This document shows, one piece after another, positions 16,580 to 24,803 of a DNA stretch of 64,000 bases. Position 1 is the first letter of the stretch; each line of letters begins with the position of its first letter. The notes under the pieces are model-generated. The model worked only from the letters and a program-made list of their open reading frames with translations, ran no database searches and was not told the DNA's origin. The position numbers were made by a program, and so were the translations under genes. Origin of the DNA: Bellilinea sp040754815. Lineage in GTDB: Bacteria > Chloroflexota > Anaerolineae > Anaerolineales > Anaerolineaceae. The stretch lies in NCBI GenBank assembly GCA_040754815.1, contig JBFMBX010000005.1, positions 124,001 to 188,000 of the forward strand, written 5' to 3'.

Positions 16580-16603
16580 ATGAATAAACCAGTAGAGGCT
16601 TTT
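16570..16603 (+). terminator. Expression-platform terminator of the fluoride riboswitch
   Basis: A perfect 10-bp stem, GCCTCTACTG (16570–16579) with CAGTAGAGGC (16590–16599), is followed by TTTT. Its 5' arm includes the aptamer's pseudoknot strand, so aptamer folding and termination exclude each other: an ON switch. Confidence 0.9.
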
Positions 16604-16624
16604 GATTTGTGATAAAGTGTAGTT

Positions 16625-18157
16625 ATGAATCAGACCAGTATCCTGTATCCTCCCTCGCTTGAGCCGCCTGTTCATCTGGAACAGCCGCCTGCCTGCTTCC
16701 GCGATTTGAATCTGGATCAGGTGGTGGACTGGGTGACTGCCGGCAAACAGGAATACAACCTGAAACCCTTTTACTACACGGCAGTTCAAGACGAAGAAAC
16801 GATTCAATACCGGCAGGAAATCGTCCGCGATTTGCTGGACGAAACCACCCTGCGAAAAATGCAGGTCTTTGCGGGGCAGATGGTCATTTTGCGCCGTTAC
16901 CGCAGGAGAGCCGATGAAATCCATCACCAGAATCACCGCGAGGGCTGGTTACTGGAAACAGCGCTGGTTTATGTGCGCGCCGTAAGCCAGTTGGCGGAGG
17001 ATTTGAGCGGCGCTGCTCTGCAATCACAAGGGCTGCTCACTTTTAGACAGGTATTGAGGGAGTACATTGCTTCAAGGGAATTTCGGCAGTTACAGGAGGA
17101 AGCCGAAGCGTTGAAGCAGGAACTGGCCGGCGTGCAGTACTGCATCACGATTAAAGACACCACCGTCAGGGTGCGTAAATACGAGGGAGAAGCCAATTAC
17201 AGCAGCGAGGTAGAAAAGACCTTTGAAAAATTCAAGCAGGGAGCGGTTAAGGATTATCTGGTTGCGCTCAATACCCTGCCCGGTATGAATCATATCGAGG
17301 CGCAGATTCTCGATCTGGTAGCCCGTCTGTACCCCGAACTGTTTGCCCGCCTGCACCGCTTTTGCGCCGAACATGCCCGCTTTATGGCCGATTTCATCCT
17401 CACCTTTGACCGCGAAATGCAGTTTTATCTGGCCTATCTGGAGACGATTTTACCGCTGATGAAAGGCGGGCTGAAATTCTGCCTCCCAACGGTCAGCCGC
17501 CGGAGCAAAGAAATCAGGGCCGGTGAGGCTTTTGATCTGGCGCTGGCCATTCAACTGCGAGAAGAAATTTCCCGCATCGTTCCCAATGATTTTCATTTAA
17601 GCGGCAAAGAGCGGGTGATGGTGATCTCCGGGCCGAATCAGGGCGGAAAGACCACCTTTGCGCGCATGTTTGGGCAGCTGCATCACCTTGCCTGCCTCGG
17701 CCTGCCCGTGCCCGGCCGAGAAGCGAGCCTGTTCTGTTTCGATCAAATCTTCACCCATTTCGAACAGGAGGAAGATATCCGCAATCTGCGCGGCAAACTG
17801 AACGAAGAACTGGTGCGGATGCGCGAGATTTTTGAGCGGGCCACCCCCCAGAGCCTGCTGATCTTCAACGAGCCGTTTAACTCGACCACGCTCAAAGATG
17901 CGCTGTTCCTCAGTCATCAGATTATGCAGCGGGTGCTGGAACTGGATGTGCTGTGTGTGTGGGTGACCTTTCTCACCGAACTGGCCTCCGCCTCCGAGAA
18001 AACGGTCAGCATGGTCAGCACGGTGGATGCGGAAGATATCTCGCGGCGGACATTCCGCATCCTGCGCCGCCCGGCCGATGGGCTGGCTTTTGCGATTACG
18101 ATTGCCGAAAAGCACCGCCTGACCTACCGGCAGTTGAAGGAACGAATTGCCCCATGA
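16625..18157 (+). CDS. MutS-like ATPase, first of a tandem pair
   Basis: 510 residues. It keeps the helical lever/core region (MutS domain III, about 30–300) and the ABC-type ATPase (domain V, about 310–510) with Walker A GPNQGGKTTF near 336. The Walker B region reads LLIFNEPFNSTT, with Asn where canonical MutS has Asp. The N-terminal mismatch-binding domain (Phe-x-Glu) and connector are absent, so this is unlikely to be a mismatch sensor. No ribosome site is obvious. It is controlled by the upstream fluoride riboswitch and overlaps its paralogue by 4 nt; a heterodimer is plausible. Confidence 0.9.
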   Translation: MNQTSILYPPSLEPPVHLEQPPACFRDLNLDQVVDWVTAGKQEYNLKPFYYTAVQDEETIQYRQEIVRDLLDETTLRKMQVFAGQMVILRRYRRRADEIHHQNHREGWLLETALVYVRAVSQLAEDLSGAALQSQGLLTFRQVLREYIASREFRQLQEEAEALKQELAGVQYCITIKDTTVRVRKYEGEANYSSEVEKTFEKFKQGAVKDYLVALNTLPGMNHIEAQILDLVARLYPELFARLHRFCAEHARFMADFILTFDREMQFYLAYLETILPLMKGGLKFCLPTVSRRSKEIRAGEAFDLALAIQLREEISRIVPNDFHLSGKERVMVISGPNQGGKTTFARMFGQLHHLACLGLPVPGREASLFCFDQIFTHFEQEEDIRNLRGKLNEELVRMREIFERATPQSLLIFNEPFNSTTLKDALFLSHQIMQRVLELDVLCVWVTFLTELASASEKTVSMVSTVDAEDISRRTFRILRRPADGLAFAITIAEKHRLTYRQLKERIAP

Positions 18158-19668
18158 AGGTGTTACTGCTCTACCCCGACCGCGATTTTGACCCCCAGCA
18201 GCCGTTGCCGTGGAACGAAAGCGATCTTGTTCAGGATCTCGAATTGAATGTGGTGTTCAACGCCATGGCGCAGGGTGATAAATTTATCTACGAGGTTGCC
18301 CGGCGTGTCATTCTCACCAGCGAGACCGACCTTGAAGTAATCCGCTACCGGCAGGAAATTTTGCAAGACTGCCTCGATAACGCCGAAATCATTCGCCAGC
18401 TGTATCAGATACCTCTGCAGGCCATAGAAAACAAACGTAAACGCTGGCTGGGTATCTTCACCCATTACCCGGCGGGGGTGTTGAGCAGCGGTTTGGAGAT
18501 GATGGCGATGTTCGTGGAATTGTTGCGAACCCTGCGCCGTATTGCCGATGAAAATATTGGCATCTTTACATCACGGGGTTTCCGCAACTTTTTTGCCACC
18601 ATTCAGCGGGAACTGGACGATGAGTTTTTCGGGGTGGTGGAAGATCACCTCAAAGCCCTGCGCTTCCGCGAGGGAGTGCTGATCAGTGCCGAACTGGGAC
18701 GCGGCAACGAAGGTATCAACTACACCTTGCGTAAACCAAACCCGCGCAACGGCAGCTGGCTGGGGGAAATCTTCCGCGCACGCCCGCCGGAATATTCTTT
18801 CACCCTTCATCCCCGTGATGAGCAGGGCGCCCGTGCGCTGGGAGAGATCAAAGACCGCGCCATCAACGCGGTGGCCAATGCGGTGGCGCAGTCTGCCGAA
18901 CACATTGACCACTATCTGGCTGTGCTGCGCAGTGAACTGGCCTTTTACATTGGCTGTCTCAATCTCGCCGGGCAGGTCAGAGAACTGGGTCATTCGCTGA
19001 CCATTCCTCACCCTTACCCGCTGGAAGAATCCTGCCACACCTTTCGCGGCCTGTATGATCTTTCGCTGGCCCTGACAATGAAGAAGAATGTGGTCGGTAA
19101 TGATATGGATGGGGAAGGTAAAGAACTGGTGTTCATTACCGGTGCAAATCAGGGCGGGAAATCCACCTTTTTACGCAGTATCGGGCAGGCTCAATTGATG
19201 ATGCAGTGCGGCATGTTCGTGGCGGCCGATCAATTTTCGGCCAATGTTTGTTCGGGCGTGTTTACCCACTATAAACGCCGCGAAGACACCAGCATGAAAA
19301 GCGGCAAATTAGACGAGGAACTCACCCGCATGAGCGCCATTGCCGATCACATCCGCCCGCGCAGCTTGATGCTCTTTAACGAATCGTTTGCTGCAACCAA
19401 TGAGCGCGAAGGTTCCGAAATAGCCCGTCAGATCACGCAGGCCCTGCTGGAACGGCAGATTAAGGTCTTCTATGTGACCCATCAATTCACGCTGGCGGAT
19501 GGTTTTTACCGGCAAGGGTTGCCCAACGCCCTCTTCCTGCGCGCCGAGCGCAAAAGCGGCGGCCGGCGCACCTACAAATTGTTCGAAGGTCAGCCGCTGC
19601 AAACCAGTTTTGGCGAGGATGTGTATCGGGCAGTCTTTGAGGGAGGCGGCCTGCCGCTGCCAAAATAA
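18154..19668 (+). CDS. MutS-like ATPase, second of a tandem pair
   Basis: 504 residues, paralogous to the preceding gene with the same two-domain plan: a shared N-terminal pattern (VIRYRQEILQDCLDN versus TIQYRQEIVRDLLDE), a helical core, then Walker A GANQGGKSTF near 328 and the LMLFNESFAATNEREGSEIA Walker B/signature block (core FNESFAATNEREGSE). That block is well conserved in this stand-alone MutS-like family. The start is the ATG overlapping the upstream stop; longer in-frame readings begin inside the first gene. Transcription should depend on fluoride. A role in fluoride tolerance or in DNA maintenance under stress is inferred, not shown. Confidence 0.9.
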   Translation: MKVLLLYPDRDFDPQQPLPWNESDLVQDLELNVVFNAMAQGDKFIYEVARRVILTSETDLEVIRYRQEILQDCLDNAEIIRQLYQIPLQAIENKRKRWLGIFTHYPAGVLSSGLEMMAMFVELLRTLRRIADENIGIFTSRGFRNFFATIQRELDDEFFGVVEDHLKALRFREGVLISAELGRGNEGINYTLRKPNPRNGSWLGEIFRARPPEYSFTLHPRDEQGARALGEIKDRAINAVANAVAQSAEHIDHYLAVLRSELAFYIGCLNLAGQVRELGHSLTIPHPYPLEESCHTFRGLYDLSLALTMKKNVVGNDMDGEGKELVFITGANQGGKSTFLRSIGQAQLMMQCGMFVAADQFSANVCSGVFTHYKRREDTSMKSGKLDEELTRMSAIADHIRPRSLMLFNESFAATNEREGSEIARQITQALLERQIKVFYVTHQFTLADGFYRQGLPNALFLRAERKSGGRRTYKLFEGQPLQTSFGEDVYRAVFEGGGLPLPK

Positions 19669-19757
19669 ATTCGTGGGGGCTGGTTGCAGAGGGAAAAATC
19701 TGCATACTGCTGCAGGTTTTCTCTTACTGCTGTTCCTGTAGGGGGAAGAAAATCAAA

Positions 19758-19766
19758 TGCTATAAT
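19758..19766 (+). promoter_or_regulatory. Extended -10 promoter of the MNT/HEPN pair
   Basis: TGCTATAAT is an extended -10 box ending 6 nt before the ATG at 19773, so the mRNA is probably leaderless. Confidence 0.65.
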
Positions 19767-19772
19767 TGATTC

Positions 19773-20066
19773 ATGAAGCGCGAGCAGGTTGTTCAAATTC
19801 TGAACGAACACAAGAAGGAAATAAAAGAGCGGTTTGGGGTGAAATCCTTAATCCTTTTCGGTTCTGTTGCTCGGGAAGAAAGCACCCCCGCCAGCGATAT
19901 TGACCTGCTGGTAGAATTCAGTCAGCCGGCTGGTTATTTCAAATTATTTGAATTACAGGATTACCTCGAATGGATGCTTGGCTGTCCTGTGGATATTGGT
20001 ACACCGAACAGTCTGAAGCCTTCCATTCGCTATCGTATTCAAGGGGAAATGCTGCGTGTCTTCTAG
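19773..20066 (+). CDS. Minimal nucleotidyltransferase antitoxin (MNT, MntA-like)
   Basis: 97 residues with the polymerase-beta-like nucleotidyltransferase motif GS-x10-DxD: Gly30-Ser31 in LILFGSVAREES and Asp42/Asp44 in SDIDLLVEF. In MNT/HEPN systems this enzyme neutralises the HEPN toxin by transferring AMP groups to a tyrosine beside the toxin active site. The partner gene overlaps by 11 nt. GC content is lower than in the flanking housekeeping genes, consistent with horizontal transfer. Confidence 0.92.
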   Translation: MKREQVVQILNEHKKEIKERFGVKSLILFGSVAREESTPASDIDLLVEFSQPAGYFKLFELQDYLEWMLGCPVDIGTPNSLKPSIRYRIQGEMLRVF

Positions 20067-20400
20067 AAATTGGAAGGATCGTATTCGGGATATTCTGGAA
20101 GCCATTTCAGAAATCGAATCTTTTGTTTCAGGAATGGATTTTGATACCTTTTCTAAAGATGATAAAACCATTCGAGCGGTTGAAATGAACTTTATCATCA
20201 TAGGGGAAGCAGCCAATTCCATACCGGACGAGATTGAAGCGAAAAACCCGAAGATTCCATGGAACTTGATGCGCGGAATGCGAAATCGGATTGTGCATGC
20301 ATACTTTACCGTTGACCCACAATTGATGTGGGAAACAATTCACAAAGATTTCCCCGCAGTTGTTCCATCGTTAAAAAACCTTTTAGAAGAAAACATGTAG
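20056..20400 (+). CDS. HEPN-domain (DUF86, HepT-like) RNase toxin
   Basis: 114 residues, all-helical. The HEPN active-site motif RX4HXY is intact as Arg76-NRIV-His81-A-Tyr83. In characterised HepT/MntA pairs this motif cuts RNA, and the tyrosine is the residue AMPylated by MntA. It begins with GTG at 20056, preceded by AAGGGGAA inside the antitoxin gene. Overlapping antitoxin-first order fits the family. Confidence 0.92.
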   Translation: MSSRNWKDRIRDILEAISEIESFVSGMDFDTFSKDDKTIRAVEMNFIIIGEAANSIPDEIEAKNPKIPWNLMRGMRNRIVHAYFTVDPQLMWETIHKDFPAVVPSLKNLLEENM

Positions 20401-20466
20401 AAGAACGAAGCGGTTTGCACCCGTGTTACAATTACCCCCAATCCTCCATTGCGGAAAGGGTTTTCC

Positions 20467-21093
20467 ATGACCGAACCTCGCTGGCTTGGCTGGGTACAGC
20501 AGATTCAGGCGCTGGCACAGGATGGGCTGGCGTACTCCACCAACCCGTTCGATATTGACCGCTTTCAGGCTTTGCGCCGGCTGGCGGCTCAGATCATGGC
20601 CGAATACGGGCAGTGCGAATTTGAAAGAGTGGAGCGTATTTTTGCCGCCGAAGCCGGTTATGCCACCCCCAAACTGGATGCGCGCGGGGCGGTGTTCCAT
20701 GAAGGCAAACTGCTGATGGTGCTGGAAAAGGCCGACGGCGGCTGGACGCTGCCCGGCGGCTGGGTGGATGTGGGCGAGTCGCCGCGCAGTGCCGTAGAGC
20801 GCGAAGTGTTCGAGGAATCCGGTTACCACTGCCGCGCCGTCAAACTGGCCATGCTCATAGACCGCAACGCCCCCAAGAACGGTCATCCGCCGTACATCTT
20901 TCACCTGTATAAACTCTTCTTCATTTGCGAACTGACCGGCGGCTTCGCCGCCGAGAGTATCGAAACCGGCGGGGCGGCCTTTTTCGGCGAGGATGAAATT
21001 CCCCCGCTTTCGTTGGCGCGCACCACCCTGCCCGAAATTCACCGCCTGTTCGAGCATTACCGCAACCCCCATTTACCCACCGATTTCGACTGA
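20467..21093 (+). CDS. Nudix hydrolase with N-terminal NUDIX_4/YjhB-type domain
   Basis: 208 residues. A helical N-terminal domain (about 5–65: WLGWVQQIQALAQDGLAYS) precedes the Nudix fold. The Nudix box is complete at about 98–120: GGWVDVGE, then REVFEESGY carrying the metal-binding REXXEE set. Proteins with this N-terminal domain often hydrolyse ADP-ribose or related nucleoside diphosphates; the exact substrate is unknown. Start 20467 has GGAAAGGG seven bases upstream. The stop overlaps the next start (TGATG), coupling it to a lipoprotein gene of seemingly unrelated function. Confidence 0.92.
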   Translation: MTEPRWLGWVQQIQALAQDGLAYSTNPFDIDRFQALRRLAAQIMAEYGQCEFERVERIFAAEAGYATPKLDARGAVFHEGKLLMVLEKADGGWTLPGGWVDVGESPRSAVEREVFEESGYHCRAVKLAMLIDRNAPKNGHPPYIFHLYKLFFICELTGGFAAESIETGGAAFFGEDEIPPLSLARTTLPEIHRLFEHYRNPHLPTDFD

Positions 21094-22568
21094 TGGATCG
21101 TTTGCTCTTCCTTAAACAACTTCTTTTTCGCTGGCGAAGACTTCCTCCCCTGCTCATTGTACTGGGCTGGCTGCTGGCGGCATGTTTGCCGGTTTTGCCG
21201 CCGCCGCAGGTGGAAGAAGCCACGCCGCAGATCACCCGCACACGGGCGGTGATGCCGACCCTGATTCAATCCGTCAGCCCAACGCCGCCCCAAACCGCCA
21301 CCCCCGACCCCCTTGCCGGGCTGCGCGGGCTGGAGATCCGTCTGCTTTACCCGTGGACGGGCGAACTGGCCGAAGTCTTAGAACAGGCCGTGCGCCAATT
21401 CAACCAGAGCAATGAATGGGGCATTATCGTGCGGGCCGAATCGAGCGGCTCCAGCATGGCGCTGGCGCAGCGGCTGGAAACGCCGGCACCCGATTCGTCC
21501 CAGCCCGACCTGATCATCGCGCCTTCGGAATACTTGCTGTACTGGTATGCCGGGGGCAGGTTCATCCGCCCGTTGAACGATTTTTTGCTCGACCCGCGCT
21601 GGGGATTGAGCGAAGCGCGCCGTGCCGATTTTCCGCTCGCCTTCTGGCAGCAGGATCAGGCAGACGGTCAGCAGGTGGGCATTCCCGCCCTGCGGACGTC
21701 GCGCGTCTTTTTCTATAACCTGACGTGGGCCTCGGAACTGGGCTTTGACCGCCCGCCCGAAACGGTGGATGATTTCAAACAACATGCCTGCGCCGCCGCA
21801 CAGGCCAACAACAGCGACCGCACGGGCAGTAACGACGGCACCGGCGGCTGGATGGTGGATACCGACGGCTGGAGCATCTACGCATGGCTGAAATCCTTTG
21901 GCTTGAAAGATGCCCTGCAGGTCAGCCCTGCCCGGCTGACCTTTGCTCAACCGCAAACCCGGCAGGCGGCCGAATTTTTGCGCGCAATGGTGGATGAGGG
22001 CTGCGCATTTTTCGGGCGCATTCCGCCCGAAGAAGCCTTTGCCACCCGGCGCGCGCTCTATTTTTCCGCTTCCCTGCTCGATCTGCCCGTCCTCAGCGCG
22101 GCGATGGAACGCTTTGAAAGCGAGGATGTCTGGATGGTGCTGCCCTTCCCGGTCAGTGACCGGCCGGTGGTGATCGTGGGAGGCTTATCTTACGGCGTGC
22201 TGCGCAGCCAGCCGGAGCGCGAACTGGCGGCATGGCTGTTCACCCGCTGGATGACCGAGCCGGAGGTTCAGGCCGCCATTCTGCAGGCCGGCGGGGGTTA
22301 TCCGCTGGGGGCGGCTTCCGCAGCGCTGGTGCAGGAAGAGATGCGTCAAAAATACCCGGCGTGGGGGTCAGCCCTGCAGTGGATTCCCATTGCCCAGCCG
22401 CTGCCGGTGAGCGGCGAGTGGCGCTTTGCCCGCTTTATTCTGGAAGATGCCTTCTGGCAGGTACTGCAGCCCCACGTGCCGCTCGAGCAGATTCCGGCCG
22501 TCCTCGGTCAGATTGACCCGACCCTGCGCGAGGTGCTGGAATGGCAGCGCAGTCAGCCCGCCCCGTGA
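21093..22568 (+). CDS. Extracellular solute-binding lipoprotein
   Basis: 491 residues. The signal peptide ends in a lipobox (GWLLAACLP; Cys near residue 30). A short Pro/Thr-rich linker leads to a family 1 solute-binding fold, with features such as LEIRLLYPWTGELAEVLEQ, an early hydrophobic strand followed by a helix, and DGWSIYAWLKSFGLKDA. It would be anchored outside the membrane and deliver a solute, usually a sugar or oligopeptide, to an ABC importer. No permease or ATPase genes are adjacent, so it is an orphan here. Confidence 0.88.
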   Translation: MDRLLFLKQLLFRWRRLPPLLIVLGWLLAACLPVLPPPQVEEATPQITRTRAVMPTLIQSVSPTPPQTATPDPLAGLRGLEIRLLYPWTGELAEVLEQAVRQFNQSNEWGIIVRAESSGSSMALAQRLETPAPDSSQPDLIIAPSEYLLYWYAGGRFIRPLNDFLLDPRWGLSEARRADFPLAFWQQDQADGQQVGIPALRTSRVFFYNLTWASELGFDRPPETVDDFKQHACAAAQANNSDRTGSNDGTGGWMVDTDGWSIYAWLKSFGLKDALQVSPARLTFAQPQTRQAAEFLRAMVDEGCAFFGRIPPEEAFATRRALYFSASLLDLPVLSAAMERFESEDVWMVLPFPVSDRPVVIVGGLSYGVLRSQPERELAAWLFTRWMTEPEVQAAILQAGGGYPLGAASAALVQEEMRQKYPAWGSALQWIPIAQPLPVSGEWRFARFILEDAFWQVLQPHVPLEQIPAVLGQIDPTLREVLEWQRSQPAP

Positions 22569-22800
22569 GATGCCGGCAGGGAGATTATCCCGCGCGCCGG
22601 CCCTGAACCGGCGGGGTTGACCCCCGCCCTGAACCGCATTCCTCAGCGCCGGAAACCAGCCTGCCGGGGGATTGAGAAAGGCTGCATCGGACGTTTTTTT
22701 TTTTTGAACATTTGGCTGCCAGCCCGCAAGACCCGAATCATCCAAAAACAAAAATTTTTGATAGAATCAGGCAAAGGGCGTTGGAAAGATAAATAAAACC
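22569..22800. other. Intergenic region with GC-rich hairpin and T12 tract
   Basis: No gene seen. A GGCGGGG/CCCCGCC hairpin lies near 22611–22629 and a run of twelve T at about 22693–22704. A TGATAGAAT extended -10 box (about 22759–22767) may drive the acetyltransferase gene. Confidence 0.4.
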
Positions 22801-23340
22801 ATGAACACCGAGAACCTGAAATTAATTCACCTGACTCCCGAGTGGCGCGAGGAACTGCTGGCGCTGGCAGAGGATTTTCAGGCCGGCGGCGATCCGCGTT
22901 TCAACGGTTTGCTCAAAGGAGGTGAAGAAGCTTTTTTCACCTATTTGCGCGATCTGGCCGATGAAGCCAGCGAGGAAGACCTGCCGCCCGGCATCATTCC
23001 GCAGACGACCTTCTGGCTGGTGCGCGGTGAAACGACTCTGCTCGGTTTCAGCCGCCTGCGCCACCGCATGGGCGAAAACTTGCTGGAAAAAGGCGGGCAA
23101 ATCAGCGTTGAAATCCGCCCATCCGAGCGCGGCAAAGAGTATGAGAGTGTTTTGCTGCGCCTGACGCTGGAACAGGCCGCCGCCATGGGCATGAAGGAGG
23201 TTACCCTCACCTCTGCGGAAGAAGATGGCGAAGCGGCGGCGCGCATCGAAGCCGCCGGCGGCGAACTGATCGAAACGCGCAGTCTGCGCCGCTCGAACCG
23301 GGTTATTCGGGTGTACCGTTTATCTTTGCAGGCAGAGTGA
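22801..23340 (+). CDS. GNAT-family N-acetyltransferase
   Basis: 179 residues. The GNAT core has the substrate strand PQTTFWLVRGETTLLGFSRLRH, seen in its key part GFSRLRHRMGENLLEKGGQI, followed by ISVEIRPSERGKEYESVLLRLTLEQAA, where RPSERGKEY replaces the usual acetyl-CoA-binding Q/RxxGxG/A. The RGKEY turn fits that loop. Substrate unknown. The gene is convergent with the esterase gene and overlaps it by 38 nt at the 3' ends. Confidence 0.85.
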   Translation: MNTENLKLIHLTPEWREELLALAEDFQAGGDPRFNGLLKGGEEAFFTYLRDLADEASEEDLPPGIIPQTTFWLVRGETTLLGFSRLRHRMGENLLEKGGQISVEIRPSERGKEYESVLLRLTLEQAAAMGMKEVTLTSAEEDGEAAARIEAAGGELIETRSLRRSNRVIRVYRLSLQAE

Positions 23341-24241
23341 TCAAATTCCCGTACCAGCGCAGGTAGTTTTCCACCTGACTGCGCCAGTAATCTTCACCGT
23401 GCGCGCCGGGGTTGACCTGCCATTCATGCGGAACGCCCAGCCTCTCCAGCAGGGTGTGAAGTTCCTCAATCGAGCGGTAGTAGCGGTCTTCTTCGCCTAC
23501 ATCGAGGTACACGGCGGGTAAACTTTCGGCGGAAGTTTCCTTCACCCACAGGGGCAGGCGGCTTTCCATGCCGTAAAAGGGCGGCGCAGAATGCCCGCCG
23601 ATAGCCCTGAACATCCCCGAATGAGCAAAACCGATCAGTAGTGCCATGCCGCCGCCGCGCGAAAGTCCGCCCAGCGCGCGGCACGGGCGCTCGGCACACA
23701 CGCCTGGGTACTGCCCGGCCAGCCACGGTAAAAACTCATCCAGCAAAGCGCGGTCATAGCCGCTTTCGAAGGGGTTGCGCAGTGAGTATTCCTCATACGG
23801 CAGGGCAATCACCAGCGGCGGGATGACCCTTTCGGCAATCAGGCGGTCGGCCGTTTCGGCTGCGCCCACCCGCAACCATTGTTCAGCCGTTGCCGATTGC
23901 CCGTGCAGCAGAATCAACAGCGGGTAGGGTTGGCCGGCGTGCGGCTCAAAACAGGGCGGCAGGTAGAGGTAGCCGGTCAGCGGTTTGCCAATGACGGCCG
24001 AAGGAAGGCTGAAGGGAATCACCTGTCCGCCCCGCAAAAGACAATCCGGCGTTGGGGTAAGTTGTGCTGCGCCGGTGGGGGTGGGCGGCACGGGAGTGCC
24101 GGAAGGGAGCGGTGAGGGTGAGGACGCAAAGGGGGTTGCCGTAAGGGGGGCGGGTGAGACCGCCGGCGCACAGGCACCCATCACCCATATCACCCCCGTC
24201 AGCCACAGGCAGAGCGCCCTTCTTCCTTGACGATTGTGCAT
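23303..24241 (-). CDS. Putative esterase lipoprotein (esterase D / PF00756-like)
   Basis: 312 residues. The signal peptide ends in the lipobox VMGACAPA, and a Pro/Ser/Thr linker runs to about residue 60. An alpha/beta hydrolase follows: LLILLHGQSATAEQW (oxyanion loop), nucleophile elbow GLSRGGG, acid residue in YLDVGEEDRYY and histidine in NPGAHGEDYW. It is probably outside the cell, acting on an ester; the substrate is unknown. Start 24241 is required because anything earlier would enter the tRNA-Pro promoter and gene. Its start codon lies within the tRNA promoter interval. Confidence 0.9.
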   Translation of the reverse strand: MHNRQGRRALCLWLTGVIWVMGACAPAVSPAPLTATPFASSPSPLPSGTPVPPTPTGAAQLTPTPDCLLRGGQVIPFSLPSAVIGKPLTGYLYLPPCFEPHAGQPYPLLILLHGQSATAEQWLRVGAAETADRLIAERVIPPLVIALPYEEYSLRNPFESGYDRALLDEFLPWLAGQYPGVCAERPCRALGGLSRGGGMALLIGFAHSGMFRAIGGHSAPPFYGMESRLPLWVKETSAESLPAVYLDVGEEDRYYRSIEELHTLLERLGVPHEWQVNPGAHGEDYWRSQVENYLRWYGNLITLPAKINGTPE

Positions 24242-24256
24242 ATCTCGGATTATACT
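24227..24256 (+). promoter_or_regulatory. Promoter of tRNA-Pro
   Basis: TTGACG (24227–24232), 18-bp spacer, TATACT (24251–24256), ten bases before the tRNA 5' end. Confidence 0.7.
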
Positions 24257-24265
24257 CTGACGCGC

Positions 24266-24341
24266 CGGGGTGTAGCGCAGTTGGCAGCGCACCGCGTTTG
24301 GGACGCGGGGGTCGGCGGTTCAAGTCCGCCCACCCCGACCA
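24266..24341 (+). tRNA. tRNA-Pro (anticodon UGG), CCA encoded
   Basis: A complete cloverleaf of 76 nt: acceptor CGGGGTG/CACCCCG, D-arm GCGCAGTTGGCAGCGC, anticodon stem CCGCG/CGCGG around the loop TTTGGGA (anticodon TGG), and T-arm GGCGG TTCAAGT CCGCC. The 3' CCA is encoded. A terminator hairpin follows. Confidence 0.97.
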
Positions 24342-24352
24342 TACGGCAGATG

Positions 24353-24378
24353 ACCGCCGAGTTTGCTCGGCGGTTTGT
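24353..24378 (+). terminator. Terminator after tRNA-Pro
   Basis: ACCGCCGAG and CTCGGCGGT form a perfect 9-bp stem with a TTTG loop, followed by TTGT, 11 nt after the tRNA end. Confidence 0.7.
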
Positions 24379-24420
24379 CCGATAAACACCAGCCATCTTT
24401 GAACATGCGGGAAACGAGCC

Positions 24421-24768
24421 ATGCTGAAACTGCTCCAACGAAATAAAAATCACTCCACCCTGCCCTCGCGTTATGATGTGGTCATCGAGGCAGTGCGTTA
24501 TAACGAGGATGGCAGCCTGAAAACCGCCCGTATCTACGAGCGGCGCGGCCCAACGTGGTCAGACCGGTTGTTGATCTCGCGGCAGGAACTGCTGGAGCGC
24601 CTCAAAAAGGGCCAAAAGGTGGTGATCGGCGCGCGCAAACCCTACCTTGCCAGCACCTTTGAAGTCTTTGGCAGTGTGCAGCTGGTGAACCTCAACGGCC
24701 GTGAGGTGCTGAGCAGCAGTGATGCCGAAGTCGGCCAGGATACACTGCCTCAGGCCCCCTTGTTCTGA
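24421..24768 (+). CDS. Conserved-type hypothetical protein, 115 aa
   Basis: Not recognised. It is a compact soluble protein with no signal peptide or membrane helix. Notable parts are YDVVIEAVRYNEDGSLKTARIYERRG, a beta-hairpin-like run (core IEAVRYNEDGSLKTARIYE), and LISRQELLERLKKGQKVVIGARK, suggesting a small beta-barrel or SH3-like fold. A GGGAAACGAG ribosome site precedes the ATG. It is on the same strand as the glycosyltransferase 35 bp downstream and may share its transcript. Confidence 0.75.
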   Translation: MLKLLQRNKNHSTLPSRYDVVIEAVRYNEDGSLKTARIYERRGPTWSDRLLISRQELLERLKKGQKVVIGARKPYLASTFEVFGSVQLVNLNGREVLSSSDAEVGQDTLPQAPLF

Positions 24769-24803
24769 CAGGGCTTTTCCTCAATCCTTTCCCCCACAAA
24801 ACC

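Noticed and set aside
19953..20343. Minus-strand frames opposite the MNT/HEPN pair
   Set aside because: They are complementary shadows of two clearly conserved plus-strand proteins.
22611..22704. Terminator from the GC-rich hairpin and T12 tract
   Set aside because: The hairpin and the T-run are about 60 nt apart, so they do not form a standard terminator; kept only as a note.
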